Assembly: GCA_902799045.1 (NCBI GenBank)
Contig: CADBZH010000020.1
Coordinates: 33,963-97,962 of the forward strand
Length of the DNA stretch: 64,000 nucleotides
Reading direction: 5' to 3'
From: an uncultured Eubacteriales bacterium
GTDB taxonomy: Bacteria; Bacillota; Clostridia; Christensenellales; Aristaeellaceae
Part shown: positions 35,144-43,171 of the stretch, piece by piece
How the letters are laid out: each line of letters opens with the position of its first letter
Numbering within the stretch: the first letter of the stretch is position 1
Notes under the pieces: model-generated
The model's input: only the letters and a program-made list of their open reading frames with translations
The model's database searches: none
Told to the model about the DNA's origin: nothing
Position numbers and translations under genes: made by a program

Positions 35144-35181
35144 GTTTCACTTGATGTGGCCGGGGTGCGAAGCGAGCGCCG

Positions 35182-35622
35182 TCACAGCGCGTCGACTTCC
35201 TCCTGGCTGAACATCCGCACATCGTGCATCTGAAACAGCTTCTCGGCCTTCTCGCCGTTGGAGAGGCGCATGATCAGCGCGGCCTCGCCCTCGTGGGAGG
35301 CGCGCATGAAGGAATACATGTACTCGACGGAGAGGTTGGCCTTCTCGATAAGCGCCAGCAGCTCGCACAGGCCCAGCGGCCGGTCCGGCACCCCGGCGCA
35401 GATCACGTGGTTCACCTTGGCGATGTAGCCGTGGTCGCGGAGCAGCAGCAGGCCCTTGTCGATCTGCTCGTTGGAAGTGATGATGCGGATGATGCCGAAG
35501 TTCTGGGTGTCGGCCACGGACAGGGCCAGCAGGTCCACGCCGCCGTTGCCCAACAGCTCGCACATCTCGCGAAGCGCGCCGGGGGTGTTCTCCAGGAATA
35601 CGGAAATCTGCCTGATAAACAT
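35182..35622 (-). CDS. Tandem ACT-domain protein
   Basis: 146 residues with two ACT domains (FIRQISVFLENTPGALREMC at the start; a second half from about residue 72, KVNHVICAGVPDRPLG). ACT domains bind amino acids and regulate metabolism. It lies 12 bp downstream of paaK, where such proteins are commonly found. AAGGAGG precedes the ATG. Likely an amino-acid-sensing partner of the CoA ligase; this role is inference. Confidence 0.88.
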   Translation of the reverse strand: MFIRQISVFLENTPGALREMCELLGNGGVDLLALSVADTQNFGIIRIITSNEQIDKGLLLLRDHGYIAKVNHVICAGVPDRPLGLCELLALIEKANLSVEYMYSFMRASHEGEAALIMRLSNGEKAEKLFQMHDVRMFSQEEVDAL

Positions 35623-35634
35623 CGCGATACCTCC

Positions 35635-36954
35635 TTAGAGCTTTCTGTTGTCGATCACGCGCTTGGCCTTGCCCTCGCTGCGCGGAATGGACTTGGGCGC
35701 GACCAGCTTCACCTTGGAGGCGATGCCCACCACGCTCTTGATCTGGGCGGTGATGTACTTGCGGACGTTTTCGATGTGGGCCACGGTGTCGCCGAACATC
35801 TCCTCGGTCATCTCCACCTGCACCTCCAGCGTGTCGGAGGAGTTCACCCGGTCCACGATCAGCATGTAGTGCGGGGCGACGCCGTCCGCGCCCACCAGCA
35901 CGGATTCGATCTGGCTGGGGAACACGTTCACGCCGCGGATGACCAGCATGTCGTCGGTGCGGCCCACGATGCGGCCCATGCGGGCCAGCGTACGTCCGCA
36001 GGCGCACTTGTCGGCGGTCAGCGTGCAGATGTCGTGGGTGCGATAGCGCATCATCGGCATGCCCGTCTTGGTGATGGTGGTGAACACCAGCTCGCCGTGC
36101 ATGCCGTAGGGCAGCTGCTTGCCGGTGGTGGGGTCGATGATCTCGGCGATCACGTGGTCCTCGTTGATGTGCATGCCGTTCTTCTCCAGGCACTCAAAGG
36201 CCACGCCGGGGCCGGCGATCTCCGTCAGGCCGTAAATGTCGCAGGCGTCGATCTCCAGCAGCTGCTCGATCCGCTGGCGCATCTCCTCGGTCCAGGGCTC
36301 CGCGCCGAAGCAGCCCGCCTTCAGCTTCAGATCCTTCTTCGGGTCGATGCCCATCTCGCGGATGGTCTCGCCCAGGTAGGAGGCGTAGGAGGGCGTGCAG
36401 CAGAGCATCGTGGCGCCCAGGTCCTTCATCATCATGATCTGGCGCTGGGTGTTGCCGCTGGACATGGGGATGACCATGGCCCCGATCCTGTCCGCGCCCT
36501 GATAGGCGCCGAAGCCGCCGGTGAACAGCCCCAGGCCGTAGGTGACCTGCACGATGTCTCCCCTCGTCGCGCCTGCGGCGGTGAGCGTGCGGGCCATCAT
36601 TTCGCTCCATACATCCACGTCGTTGCGGGTGTAGCCGGAGACGATGGGCTTGCCGGTGGTGCCGGAGGAGCCGTGGATGCGCACGATCTCCTCCTGCGGG
36701 GAGGCCAGGAGCCCGAAGGGATAGTAATCCCGCAGGTCGGTCTTTTCCATGAAGGGCAGATACTGAAGGTCCTCCACGCTGCGGATGTCCTCCGGCTTCA
36801 CGCCGGCGGCGTCCATGCGCTCGCGGTAGACCGGCACGTTTTCATACTCCCGCTTGACCGTCGCCGCCAGGCGCTCGCCCTGGATCTTGTGCAATTCGTC
36901 CCGGCTGATGCACTCCATCGCCGGATTGTATATCCTGTGTTCTCTCTGACTCAT
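35635..36954 (-). CDS. paaK: Phenylacetate-CoA ligase
   Basis: AMP-forming ligase making aryl-acetyl-CoA from phenylacetate or related acids. 439 residues with IHGSSGTTGKPIVSGYT (ATP loop), the conserved GAEPWTEEMRQRIE, IYGLTEIAGPGVAFEC, and TGMPMMRYRTHDIC...RIVGRTDDMLVIRGVNVFP segments, then the PaaK C-terminal domain. Downstream of another acyl-CoA synthetase and a Tyr-type T-box; a MITE copy lies in the gap. Forms a pair with the ACT protein. Exact substrate is unknown. Confidence 0.93.
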   Translation of the reverse strand: MSQREHRIYNPAMECISRDELHKIQGERLAATVKREYENVPVYRERMDAAGVKPEDIRSVEDLQYLPFMEKTDLRDYYPFGLLASPQEEIVRIHGSSGTTGKPIVSGYTRNDVDVWSEMMARTLTAAGATRGDIVQVTYGLGLFTGGFGAYQGADRIGAMVIPMSSGNTQRQIMMMKDLGATMLCCTPSYASYLGETIREMGIDPKKDLKLKAGCFGAEPWTEEMRQRIEQLLEIDACDIYGLTEIAGPGVAFECLEKNGMHINEDHVIAEIIDPTTGKQLPYGMHGELVFTTITKTGMPMMRYRTHDICTLTADKCACGRTLARMGRIVGRTDDMLVIRGVNVFPSQIESVLVGADGVAPHYMLIVDRVNSSDTLEVQVEMTEEMFGDTVAHIENVRKYITAQIKSVVGIASKVKLVAPKSIPRSEGKAKRVIDNRKL

Positions 36955-36992
36955 ATCCCATCAAACCCTTTCGCTGGTCTCTGAGCGAACCT

Positions 36993-37091
36993 TTAAGTAG
37001 ACGATGATTAATTGGAGCATCGAGGCTGCGAGTGCATTTTTCGGCAGGTGGCCTTGCAGATTTCGAAGGTTTACTGGAGGTAAATCGAGAG
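36993..37091. mobile_element. MITE-like element copy 2 (3' end lost)
   Basis: Left flank TTAA (36993-36996) then GTAGACGATGATTAATTGG from 36997. The copy follows copy 3 to AAATCGAGA and then changes to GATCTGTGCG, the end of a family C repeat, so the 3' inverted end is deleted. Lies between the acyl-CoA synthetase and paaK. Confidence 0.85.
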
Positions 37092-37121
37092 ATCTGTGCG
37101 GATGGCTGTCGCGTCGGCGGC

Positions 37122-38756
37122 TTACCGTTCCACCTGCTCGGCCACCAGCTGCTTCGCGCCGTAGATCTCGCGCAGCTTCGGCTTTTCGATCTTGCCGGTG
37201 GGGTTGCGCGGCACGTCGGCAAAGATGATCCGGCGGGGACGCTTGTAGCGCGGCAGCGCCTGGCAGAACTTGTCGATATCCTCTTCGGTGGTCGTGGCGC
37301 CGGGCTTCAGCTCGATGATGGCCGCGGCGATCTCGCCCAGGCGCGGGTGCGGCAGGCCGATGACGGCCACGTCCTTGATGTCGTTGTGGGCGCGGAGGAA
37401 ATCCTCGATCTGCACCGGATACAGGTTTTCGCCGCCGGTGATGATGACGTCCTTCTTGCGGTCCACGAGGTAGATGAAGCCCTCCTCGTCGCGCATGGCC
37501 ATGTCGCCGGTCCACAGCCAGCCGTCGTGCAGCACCTCGGCGGTGGCCTTTTCATCCTTGTAATAGCAGGTCATCACGCCGGGACCCTTCACGGCCAGCT
37601 CGCCCACCTCGCCCTGGGGCACGTCGTTGCCCTGCTCGTCGATGATGCGCGCCTGCCAGCCATAGCCGGGGATGCCGATGGCGCCCACCTTGTCGATGTT
37701 CTCCACGCCCAGATGCACGCAGCCGGGGCCGATGGACTCGGACAGGCCGTAGTTGGTGTCGTACTGGTGGTTCGGGAACCTTTCCTTCCAGCGCTTGATG
37801 AGGCTGCGGGGCACCGGCTGGGCGCCGATGTGCATCAGCCGCCAGGCGGACAGGTCGTAGTCGTCCAGGTTGATCTCGCCGCGGTCGATGGCGTCCAGGA
37901 TGTCCTGCGCCCACGGCACCAGCAGCCACACGATGGAGCACTTCTCCTCGGCGGCGGTCTTGATGATGGTCAGCGGCTTCACACCCTTGAGCAGCACGGC
38001 CTTGCCGCCCATCAGGAACGAGCCGAACCAGTGCATCTTCGCGCCGGTGTGATACAGCGGCGGAATGCACAGGAACACGTCCTTGTGGGTCTGGCCGTGG
38101 TGCTTCTGCTCGGTCTTGCAGGCGTGCATCAGGCTCTCGTGGTTGTGCAGGATGGCCTTGGGGAAGCCGGTGGTGCCGGAGGAGAAGTAGATGGCTGCGT
38201 CGTCCTCGTCGGTCAGCGGCACCTTGGGGGCGTCGCTGGGCTGGTTGGAGGCCAGGTGCAGGTAGTTCTCGGCGAAGGTCGGGCAGTTGTCGCCCACGTA
38301 GAACAGCAGCTTCACCCGGGGCATTTTGTCGATGCTCTCCTCCACGCGGCCGATGAACTCCGGCCCGAAGAACATGGCGTCCACGTCCGCCAGGTCCGCG
38401 CAATACTGGATCTCATCCGCGGAATAGCGGTAGTTCATGGGCACCACCAGCGCGCCGGTCTTGAGGATGCCGAAATACAGCGGCAGCCACTCCAGGCAGT
38501 TCATCATCAGGATGGCCACCTTGTCGCCCTTCCGGATGCCCCTGCTCATCAGCAGCCTGGCGCAGCGGTTCGCCTTTTCGTTGAACACGCTCCAGGTGAT
38601 TTCCCGGCGGAATTCCTCGGAAGCGCCGCGCTCGATCAGCTCGTACTCCTTCCAGGTGACCCGGCGATCCTCGCGCACCTCCGGGTTGATCTCCACCAGC
38701 GCGATCTCAGAGCCATACTTTCTGGCGTTGTTCTCAAGAATCTCGGTAATTGGCAT
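37122..38756 (-). CDS. AMP-forming acyl-CoA synthetase under a T-box
   Basis: 544 residues: ATP loop IYFSSGTTGFPKAILHNHES at about 195-214, PLYHTGAKMHWFG, YGLSESIGPGC, DGWLWTGDMAMRDEEGFIYLVDRKKDVIITGGENLYP hinge, and catalytic-Lys end NPTGKIEKPKLRE. Converts a carboxylic acid, ATP and CoA to acyl-CoA. Start at 38756 has GGAGG 9 nt upstream; longer readings enter the T-box leader. The leader has a Tyr specifier, which suggests an aromatic acid substrate; sequence alone does not show it. Confidence 0.9.
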   Translation of the reverse strand: MPITEILENNARKYGSEIALVEINPEVREDRRVTWKEYELIERGASEEFRREITWSVFNEKANRCARLLMSRGIRKGDKVAILMMNCLEWLPLYFGILKTGALVVPMNYRYSADEIQYCADLADVDAMFFGPEFIGRVEESIDKMPRVKLLFYVGDNCPTFAENYLHLASNQPSDAPKVPLTDEDDAAIYFSSGTTGFPKAILHNHESLMHACKTEQKHHGQTHKDVFLCIPPLYHTGAKMHWFGSFLMGGKAVLLKGVKPLTIIKTAAEEKCSIVWLLVPWAQDILDAIDRGEINLDDYDLSAWRLMHIGAQPVPRSLIKRWKERFPNHQYDTNYGLSESIGPGCVHLGVENIDKVGAIGIPGYGWQARIIDEQGNDVPQGEVGELAVKGPGVMTCYYKDEKATAEVLHDGWLWTGDMAMRDEEGFIYLVDRKKDVIITGGENLYPVQIEDFLRAHNDIKDVAVIGLPHPRLGEIAAAIIELKPGATTTEEDIDKFCQALPRYKRPRRIIFADVPRNPTGKIEKPKLREIYGAKQLVAEQVER

Positions 38757-38790
38757 GATAATCGGCCTCCAGTTCATAAAGTTCCATAAT

Positions 38791-39060
38791 AAATCCCGTC
38801 CCCCGCAAACGCAGAGGACGGGATGAAAACCCGTGGTACCACCTCTATTTGACGCCGCCTTGCGGCAGGCGCCCTCAGAGGGACCTTCACAGTCCCACGC
38901 GCTGTATCGGGCGCGCCCGTCGCCGCCTAATCGCCCCTTCGGGTTTTCAGCGCGCCGCTCCGGGGTGTATTCAGCCGACCCGCGCAACCGCCTCGCACCT
39001 GCCGGCGGCTCTCTTCATGCGTTGAGAGGGGCTTACTTGTCTCCCATCATTGCGTTATTT
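38791..39060 (-). promoter_or_regulatory. T-box riboswitch leader 2, tyrosine specifier (UAC)
   Basis: Reading the minus strand: stem I 5' side ATGATGGGAGACAAGTAAGCC near 39050 (with the AGTA specifier-loop motif), AGAGAGCCGCC distal stem, then GGCTGAA-TAC-ACCCCGG with UAC at 38969-38967. The T-box sequence AGAGGTGGTACCACGGG is at 38846-38830. The base facing the tRNA discriminator is U, fitting A73 of tRNA-Tyr. The terminator lies at 38824-38793. Confidence 0.9.
38793..38824 (-). terminator. T-box 2 regulated terminator
   Basis: ATCCCGTCC pairs with GGACGGGAT across a short loop; on the minus strand followed by TTATTAT. The tail is weak for a terminator. Confidence 0.75.
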
Positions 39061-39062
39061 AA

Positions 39063-39091
39063 ATCTTAACCATTTATACGCGAAGCGTCAA
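39063..39091 (-). promoter_or_regulatory. Promoter of T-box 2 transcript
   Basis: Minus strand TTGACG (39091-39086) and TAAGAT (39068-39063), 17-bp spacer. Confidence 0.7.
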
Positions 39092-39134
39092 GTTAATTCT
39101 GCGTTTAGTCACGCTCCGCTCATGCACTCCCTAT

Positions 39135-39488
39135 TCAGGTCTCCGGATACGGCTCCTGATTGCTGCCGTCCTGCCAGAGGCGCTCGATGTTGTAGTACTG
39201 GCGCTCCTCCGGGTGGAAGATGTGCACGATCACGTGGGCATAGTCCAGCACGATCCAGCGCGCGCCGTTCTTGCCCTCTTTGCGGCGGGGGTCGATGCCC
39301 TCCTCGGCCAGCTTGTCCTCCACTTCCTCCGCCAGCGTGTGCACGGACTGCACGTTGCGGCCGCTGGCGACCACGAAGAAATCGGTGATGGAGGTCATGT
39401 GGCCCACCTCTAGAATCTGAATGTCGGTCGCGCCCTTGTTGTCCAGTATCTCGGCGATCTTGCCTGCCAACGCCTTGGAATCCATCAT
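39135..39488 (-). CDS. rsfS: Ribosomal silencing factor RsfS
   Basis: Binds uL14 and prevents subunit joining under starvation. 117 residues with SITDFFVVASGRNVQSVHTLAEEVEDKL and ARWIVLDYAHVIVHIFHPEERQYYNIERLW, the RsfS core. The start at 39488 (second ATG) has AAGGAGG at an 8-nt spacing; the first ATG overlaps that site. Last gene of nadD-yqeK-rsfS. Confidence 0.94.
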   Translation of the reverse strand: MMDSKALAGKIAEILDNKGATDIQILEVGHMTSITDFFVVASGRNVQSVHTLAEEVEDKLAEEGIDPRRKEGKNGARWIVLDYAHVIVHIFHPEERQYYNIERLWQDGSNQEPYPET

Positions 39489-39516
39489 GTCTCGCGCCTC
39501 CTTCAAGTGATGTTAT

Positions 39517-40686
39517 TTATTCGTATTCCTCCGGTGTGAACGCGCTGATGAGGTTCAGCGTCCTGGGATGGACGTCCTGGCCCCGGGCGCGCAGGTGTCT
39601 GGCCGTCAGCTCCGCACAGCAGAGCATGGCCCGGTAGACATCCTTTTCAGCCAGCTTCCGCGCCTTCTCCAGCCCCGGGAACGATTCCCGGCCGGGCTCG
39701 ATGAAATCCGCCACGTAGATCAGCGCATCCATCGGCGACATATCCCCCGCCCCGACGGTGTGCTTGCGAATGGCGCTCAGGATCTGCGGATCGCGCACGC
39801 CGTAGGCGTCCCGCGCCAGGATCATCCCGGCGGGAGCGTGCAGGATCTGGCGGGTCTCCAGCTCCTGGCTGTCCAGGTCCGGCAGGTGTTCGATCACCAG
39901 CGAGCGCATCTCCTCCAGCGGCATGGATTTCGCGCAGTCGTGCAGCAGCCCCGCCAGTCGCGCCCTGTGGGGGTCCACGCCGCACATCGGGGCCAGGCGC
40001 TCGGCGGTGTCGGCGACGCCCAGCGTGTGGGTGAAGCGGTGCGGCGTCAGCGTGTCCTTCAGCCGGTCCAGGATCTGCCGTTCGTTGAAATCGCACAGGT
40101 ACAGGCCGTGCTCCCGGATGTAATCCGCCACCGAAGCCGGGACGCTGGCGGAGATGTCCTCCCCTGCCGCCACCTGGCGCCGGATCCGCGTGGAGGAGAG
40201 CGTTGGCCCGCTGAGGGGCAGCATCGTCACCCGCGTGTCATAGCAGGCGGTGATGGCGTTCGCGCGCAGCGTCGCCAGCTCCACGTCGCAGCCGGGGCGG
40301 TTGATCACCGCGAAATCGCACAGGCGCGCGATGTGGGGAAACTCCCGCCAGTTCTCCAGCGTGTTCAGCGTGTCCGCGCCGATGATGTAGGTCCAGCGCA
40401 CGTCCGGCCGCTCCACGGCCAGGGCCGAGAGGGTGTCCACTGTGTAGGTGATGCCGCCGCGGCCGATCTCGATATCGCTGGCGGTGAGCCCCGGATGGGC
40501 CTGGGCGGCCAGCTTCGCCATGGCCAGCCGGTCGGCCTTGTCGGTGGCGCGCGGCTTGTGCGGCGGGTCGCCGGAGGGCATCAGCATCACGCCGTCCAGC
40601 CCGAGCACGTCCATCGCCCGGACGGCGATCTCGATATGCCCGTTGTGGATGGGGTCCAGCGTGCCCCCCAGGATGCCGATTCTCAT
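39517..40686 (-). CDS. nadD: NadD-YqeK fusion (nicotinate mononucleotide adenylyltransferase + HD hydrolase)
   Basis: 389 residues. Residues 1 to about 197 are NadD (GILGGTLDPIHNGHIEIA with HNGH, GISSTR-type LSSTRIRR), adenylating NaMN to deamido-NAD. Residues about 200-389 are a YqeK-like HD hydrolase (HRFTHTLGVADTAERLA, LLHDCAK, HAPAGMILA, ALIYVADFIEPGR), the family that cleaves Ap4A symmetrically. Usually two adjacent genes; here one open frame. Followed by rsfS, the usual neighbour. Confidence 0.92.
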   Translation of the reverse strand: MRIGILGGTLDPIHNGHIEIAVRAMDVLGLDGVMLMPSGDPPHKPRATDKADRLAMAKLAAQAHPGLTASDIEIGRGGITYTVDTLSALAVERPDVRWTYIIGADTLNTLENWREFPHIARLCDFAVINRPGCDVELATLRANAITACYDTRVTMLPLSGPTLSSTRIRRQVAAGEDISASVPASVADYIREHGLYLCDFNERQILDRLKDTLTPHRFTHTLGVADTAERLAPMCGVDPHRARLAGLLHDCAKSMPLEEMRSLVIEHLPDLDSQELETRQILHAPAGMILARDAYGVRDPQILSAIRKHTVGAGDMSPMDALIYVADFIEPGRESFPGLEKARKLAEKDVYRAMLCCAELTARHLRARGQDVHPRTLNLISAFTPEEYE

Positions 40687-40718
40687 GCGCGCCCTCCGTA
40701 GAATCTGTTTGATAAGAT

Positions 40719-40724
40719 ATTATA
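40719..40724 (-). promoter_or_regulatory. -10 element before nadD-yqeK
   Basis: Minus strand TATAAT at 40724-40719, about 32 bp before the start; the -35 (TAGATT) is poor. Confidence 0.4.
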
Positions 40725-40839
40725 ACACATTATTTCTTAACAATCTACCCCTGTAAGGAATTTTTATGCAGGGCAAATGATTGGCCCGTCACGGAAGCCC
40801 GGGAAATGGGCGATATGCAGTCCGCCAGTCATGCGCAAA

Positions 40840-40908
40840 AGATCCTTCGCCCCGCTCGGGATGACAGCGAGTCAAAGTCCCTGTCATCCTGTGCGCAGCG
40901 AAGGATCT
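40840..40908. repeat. Palindromic repeat, family C
   Basis: AGATCCTTCGC at 40840-40850 is inverted at 40898-40908 (GCGAAGGATCT), with inner GGATGACAGCGA / CTGTCATCC. Relatives at 35091-35143 and 43731-43757. Confidence 0.8.
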
Positions 40909-40940
40909 GTTCGAAGCGTCTAGAGGCTGCGTTCTGACAA

Positions 40941-40967
40941 ATCAGCCTTCCCCTCCGGGAAGGCTGC
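40941..40967 (-). terminator. Terminator after the anti-sigma gene
   Basis: CAGCCTTCCC (40943-40952) pairs with GGGAAGGCTG (40957-40966); minus-strand tail ATTTGTC. Confidence 0.65.
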
Positions 40968-40973
40968 AATACC

Positions 40974-41642
40974 CTAATCCACGTACCCGTCCTCGGAGGC
41001 GCTGACATTGTAGGCCCCGTCGCCCGCGTCGATGACGGTGAAGTACATCGTCTCGTCCCCGTGGGTGAGGGTCAGGCGGCACGCGCCGTCCTCGAATCGG
41101 TCGGTGATGTCCACGGCCTGGTCGTACCAGTAGAGCGTGACGCGGCCTTCGTCGTTCACCTCGACCAGCTCGGCCCCGGCGCCCATCAACTCCTCCACGT
41201 ATTCGTCCATGGTCAGCGGCCGCTCGGTGCCGTCGGCTTCCATCGCGACGCCGCCGCCCATCATCTGGCGCTCCTCGCCGTTTTCATCCTTCCAGGTGAC
41301 GACATAGCTGGCCGGCGCGGGGCTGCCCTCCTCGTCGCCCTCAGAGGCGTACTCCACGTCCACGCCGCCATCCTCCCCGGTGTAGACCTCCACCCGGGCG
41401 TCCGTCGCCTGTCCGTGGAACCACAGCGTGACCATGCGCCGGAACCCGCCCAGGTCCGCGGCATAGGCCGCCGAGAGCGAGCCCACCAGAAGCACCGCGA
41501 TCATCACGGCCACCGCCGCCCGACGGGAAAGGGAAAACCTTGTATGCTGACTGTTCCTGTCCATGTTGACTGCCTCCAACCATTCATTATTGGGGGCATG
41601 AAGCGCCTGAAACGCCCGCTTGTACCGCTCACGATTGTTCAT
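40974..41642 (-). CDS. Membrane protein, probable anti-sigma factor
   Basis: 222 residues: cytoplasmic start about 1-40, single membrane helix about 42-62, then an extracellular acidic domain with no catalytic motif. Overlaps the sigma-factor gene by 14 bp in the standard sigma/anti-sigma order. GGAGGAG precedes the ATG. Role rests on context and layout; the domain resembles DUF4179-type anti-sigma proteins. Confidence 0.7.
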   Translation of the reverse strand: MNNRERYKRAFQALHAPNNEWLEAVNMDRNSQHTRFSLSRRAAVAVMIAVLLVGSLSAAYAADLGGFRRMVTLWFHGQATDARVEVYTGEDGGVDVEYASEGDEEGSPAPASYVVTWKDENGEERQMMGGGVAMEADGTERPLTMDEYVEELMGAGAELVEVNDEGRVTLYWYDQAVDITDRFEDGACRLTLTHGDETMYFTVIDAGDGAYNVSASEDGYVD

Positions 41643-42114
41643 CGTCCCACTCCTCCGTCAACGTTTTGCGAAGCTGCTGCCTTCCCCGACTCAGGCGGCT
41701 CTTCACCGCGCCCTCGCCCAGGTTCAACAGCGCCGCGATCTCCCTAATGGAATAATCCTCGTAGTAAAACAGGTGCAGTACGATGCGATACCGCTCCGGA
41801 AGGCGCAGCACCGCGTCCATGAGGTCGCGGTCGCCCTCGTCTTCGAAGGTCAGCGCGTCCATATAGTCCTCCAGGCTGCGGCGATTGCGCCGCCAGAAGC
41901 AGACCGTGGCGTTCTTGGCCTTGTTCACCGCCACGCGAATCAGCCACGCGCGGATGTGTTCGTCGGATTCAAACTGCTTGTCGCTCCTGAAATAGGCCAG
42001 AAGCGTGTCCTGAACCACATCCTCCGCGTCCTGGGGGTTCCGGCAGACGGCGAAGGCCGCCCGATACAGGCTGTCGCCCCAGCGCTCTGCCAGAACGGAA
42101 ACGGGTCGTCTCAT
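41629..42114 (-). CDS. ECF RNA polymerase sigma factor
   Basis: 161 residues: sigma region 2 (ERWGDSLYRAAFAVCRNPQDAEDVVQDTLLAYF, about residues 10-42) and region 4 (LPERYRIVLHLFYYEDYSIREIAALLNLGEGAVKSRLSRG is about 103-142) with helix-turn-helix. Directs RNA polymerase to a stress regulon. Translationally overlaps the downstream anti-sigma gene. An ECF-type promoter motif precedes it. Confidence 0.93.
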   Translation of the reverse strand: MRRPVSVLAERWGDSLYRAAFAVCRNPQDAEDVVQDTLLAYFRSDKQFESDEHIRAWLIRVAVNKAKNATVCFWRRNRRSLEDYMDALTFEDEGDRDLMDAVLRLPERYRIVLHLFYYEDYSIREIAALLNLGEGAVKSRLSRGRQQLRKTLTEEWDDEQS

Positions 42115-42149
42115 TTGCTCACATGCCTTTCGTTGAAGGTCCCTTCACC

Positions 42150-42182
42150 TATAATACAATCCAAAGGTTGAAAAGGTTGCAA
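42150..42182 (-). promoter_or_regulatory. Putative ECF-type autoregulated promoter
   Basis: Minus strand GCAACCTTTTCAACC (42180-42166) resembles the -35 AAC motif of ECF sigma targets; GTATTATAG lies at the -10 distance. Placement before the ECF gene suggests autoregulation. Confidence 0.5.
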
Positions 42183-42209
42183 GGGGACGTTGAATTTATA
42201 CAAAGTTGA

Positions 42210-42238
42210 TTGAAGGGCGGACCGAAAAGCATTATAAT
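42210..42238 (+). promoter_or_regulatory. Promoter of the methyltransferase gene
   Basis: TTGAAG at 42210-42215 and TATAAT at 42233-42238, 17-bp spacer. Confidence 0.6.
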
Positions 42239-42261
42239 GTATAATAGTGAGGTGTATTCAT

Positions 42262-43119
42262 ATGTACATTGCGTCCGAATGGAACGACTATGAGGTGATC
42301 GACACCGGTGACGGCGAGAAGCTGGAGCGCTGGGACGACGTGATCCTGCGCCGCCCGGACCCCCAGGCCATCTGGCCGAAGCAGAATCCGGCGCTGTGGG
42401 AAGGGGCCGACGCCTGGTATCATCGCAGCCAGAAGGGCGGCGGCGAATGGGAGTTCTTTAAGAAGCTGCCGGAGCGCTGGACGGTGCGCTACGGCGATCT
42501 GCGGTTCTACGTGCGCCCCACCGGCTTCAAGCACACGGGGCTCTTTCCGGAGCAGGCCGTGAACTGGGACTGGATGGCGGGCCTGATCCGCAGCGCCGAC
42601 CGCCCGATCCGGGTGCTGAACCTGTTCGGCTATACCGGCGGGGCCACTTGCGCCTGCGCGTTGGCCGGGGCAAAGGTGACCCACGTGGACGCCGCCAAGG
42701 GCATGGTGCAGTGGGCCGGGGAAAACCGCAGGCTGTGCGAAATCGACGAGACCGCCGTGCGCTGGATCATCGACGACGCGCTGAAGTTCGTGCAGCGCGA
42801 GGAGCGCCGTGGCAATGCCTACCAGGGCATCCTGATGGACCCGCCCAGCTATGGCCGCGGCCCCGGCGGCGAGGTTTGGAAGCTGGAGAACGAGCTGTAC
42901 GGCCTGGTCAGTGCCTGCGAGAAGGTGCTGGCGGAGGACGCGCTGTTCATGCTGATCAACAGCTACACCACAGGCCTGCAGCCCGCCGTGCTGGACAACA
43001 TGCTGACGATGACCGTGGCGAGGAAGCGCGGCGGCAAGGTCGCCGCCGACGAGATCGTGCTGCCCGTCACCGAGGGCGGCGTGCTGCCCTGCGGGGCGAG
43101 CGGACGGTGGAATCAGTAA
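42262..43119 (+). CDS. Class I SAM methyltransferase (RlmI-like, probable rRNA methyltransferase)
   Basis: 285 residues with SAM motif VLNLFGYTGGATCACALAGAKVTHVDAAKG (about residues 117-146) and catalytic-loop ILMDPPSYGRGPGGEVW (about 191-207), as in RlmI/RlmL-type 5-methylcytosine or guanine methyltransferases. No PUA domain, so it is shorter than RlmI. Start ATG at 42262 follows GTGAGG; the upstream GTG lacks a site. Substrate unproven. Confidence 0.85.
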   Translation: MYIASEWNDYEVIDTGDGEKLERWDDVILRRPDPQAIWPKQNPALWEGADAWYHRSQKGGGEWEFFKKLPERWTVRYGDLRFYVRPTGFKHTGLFPEQAVNWDWMAGLIRSADRPIRVLNLFGYTGGATCACALAGAKVTHVDAAKGMVQWAGENRRLCEIDETAVRWIIDDALKFVQREERRGNAYQGILMDPPSYGRGPGGEVWKLENELYGLVSACEKVLAEDALFMLINSYTTGLQPAVLDNMLTMTVARKRGGKVAADEIVLPVTEGGVLPCGASGRWNQ

Positions 43120-43171
43120 TCGCCCGCCCCGGACGGCGAAACCGGAATACCAACACAGCGAGGCGCTATTC

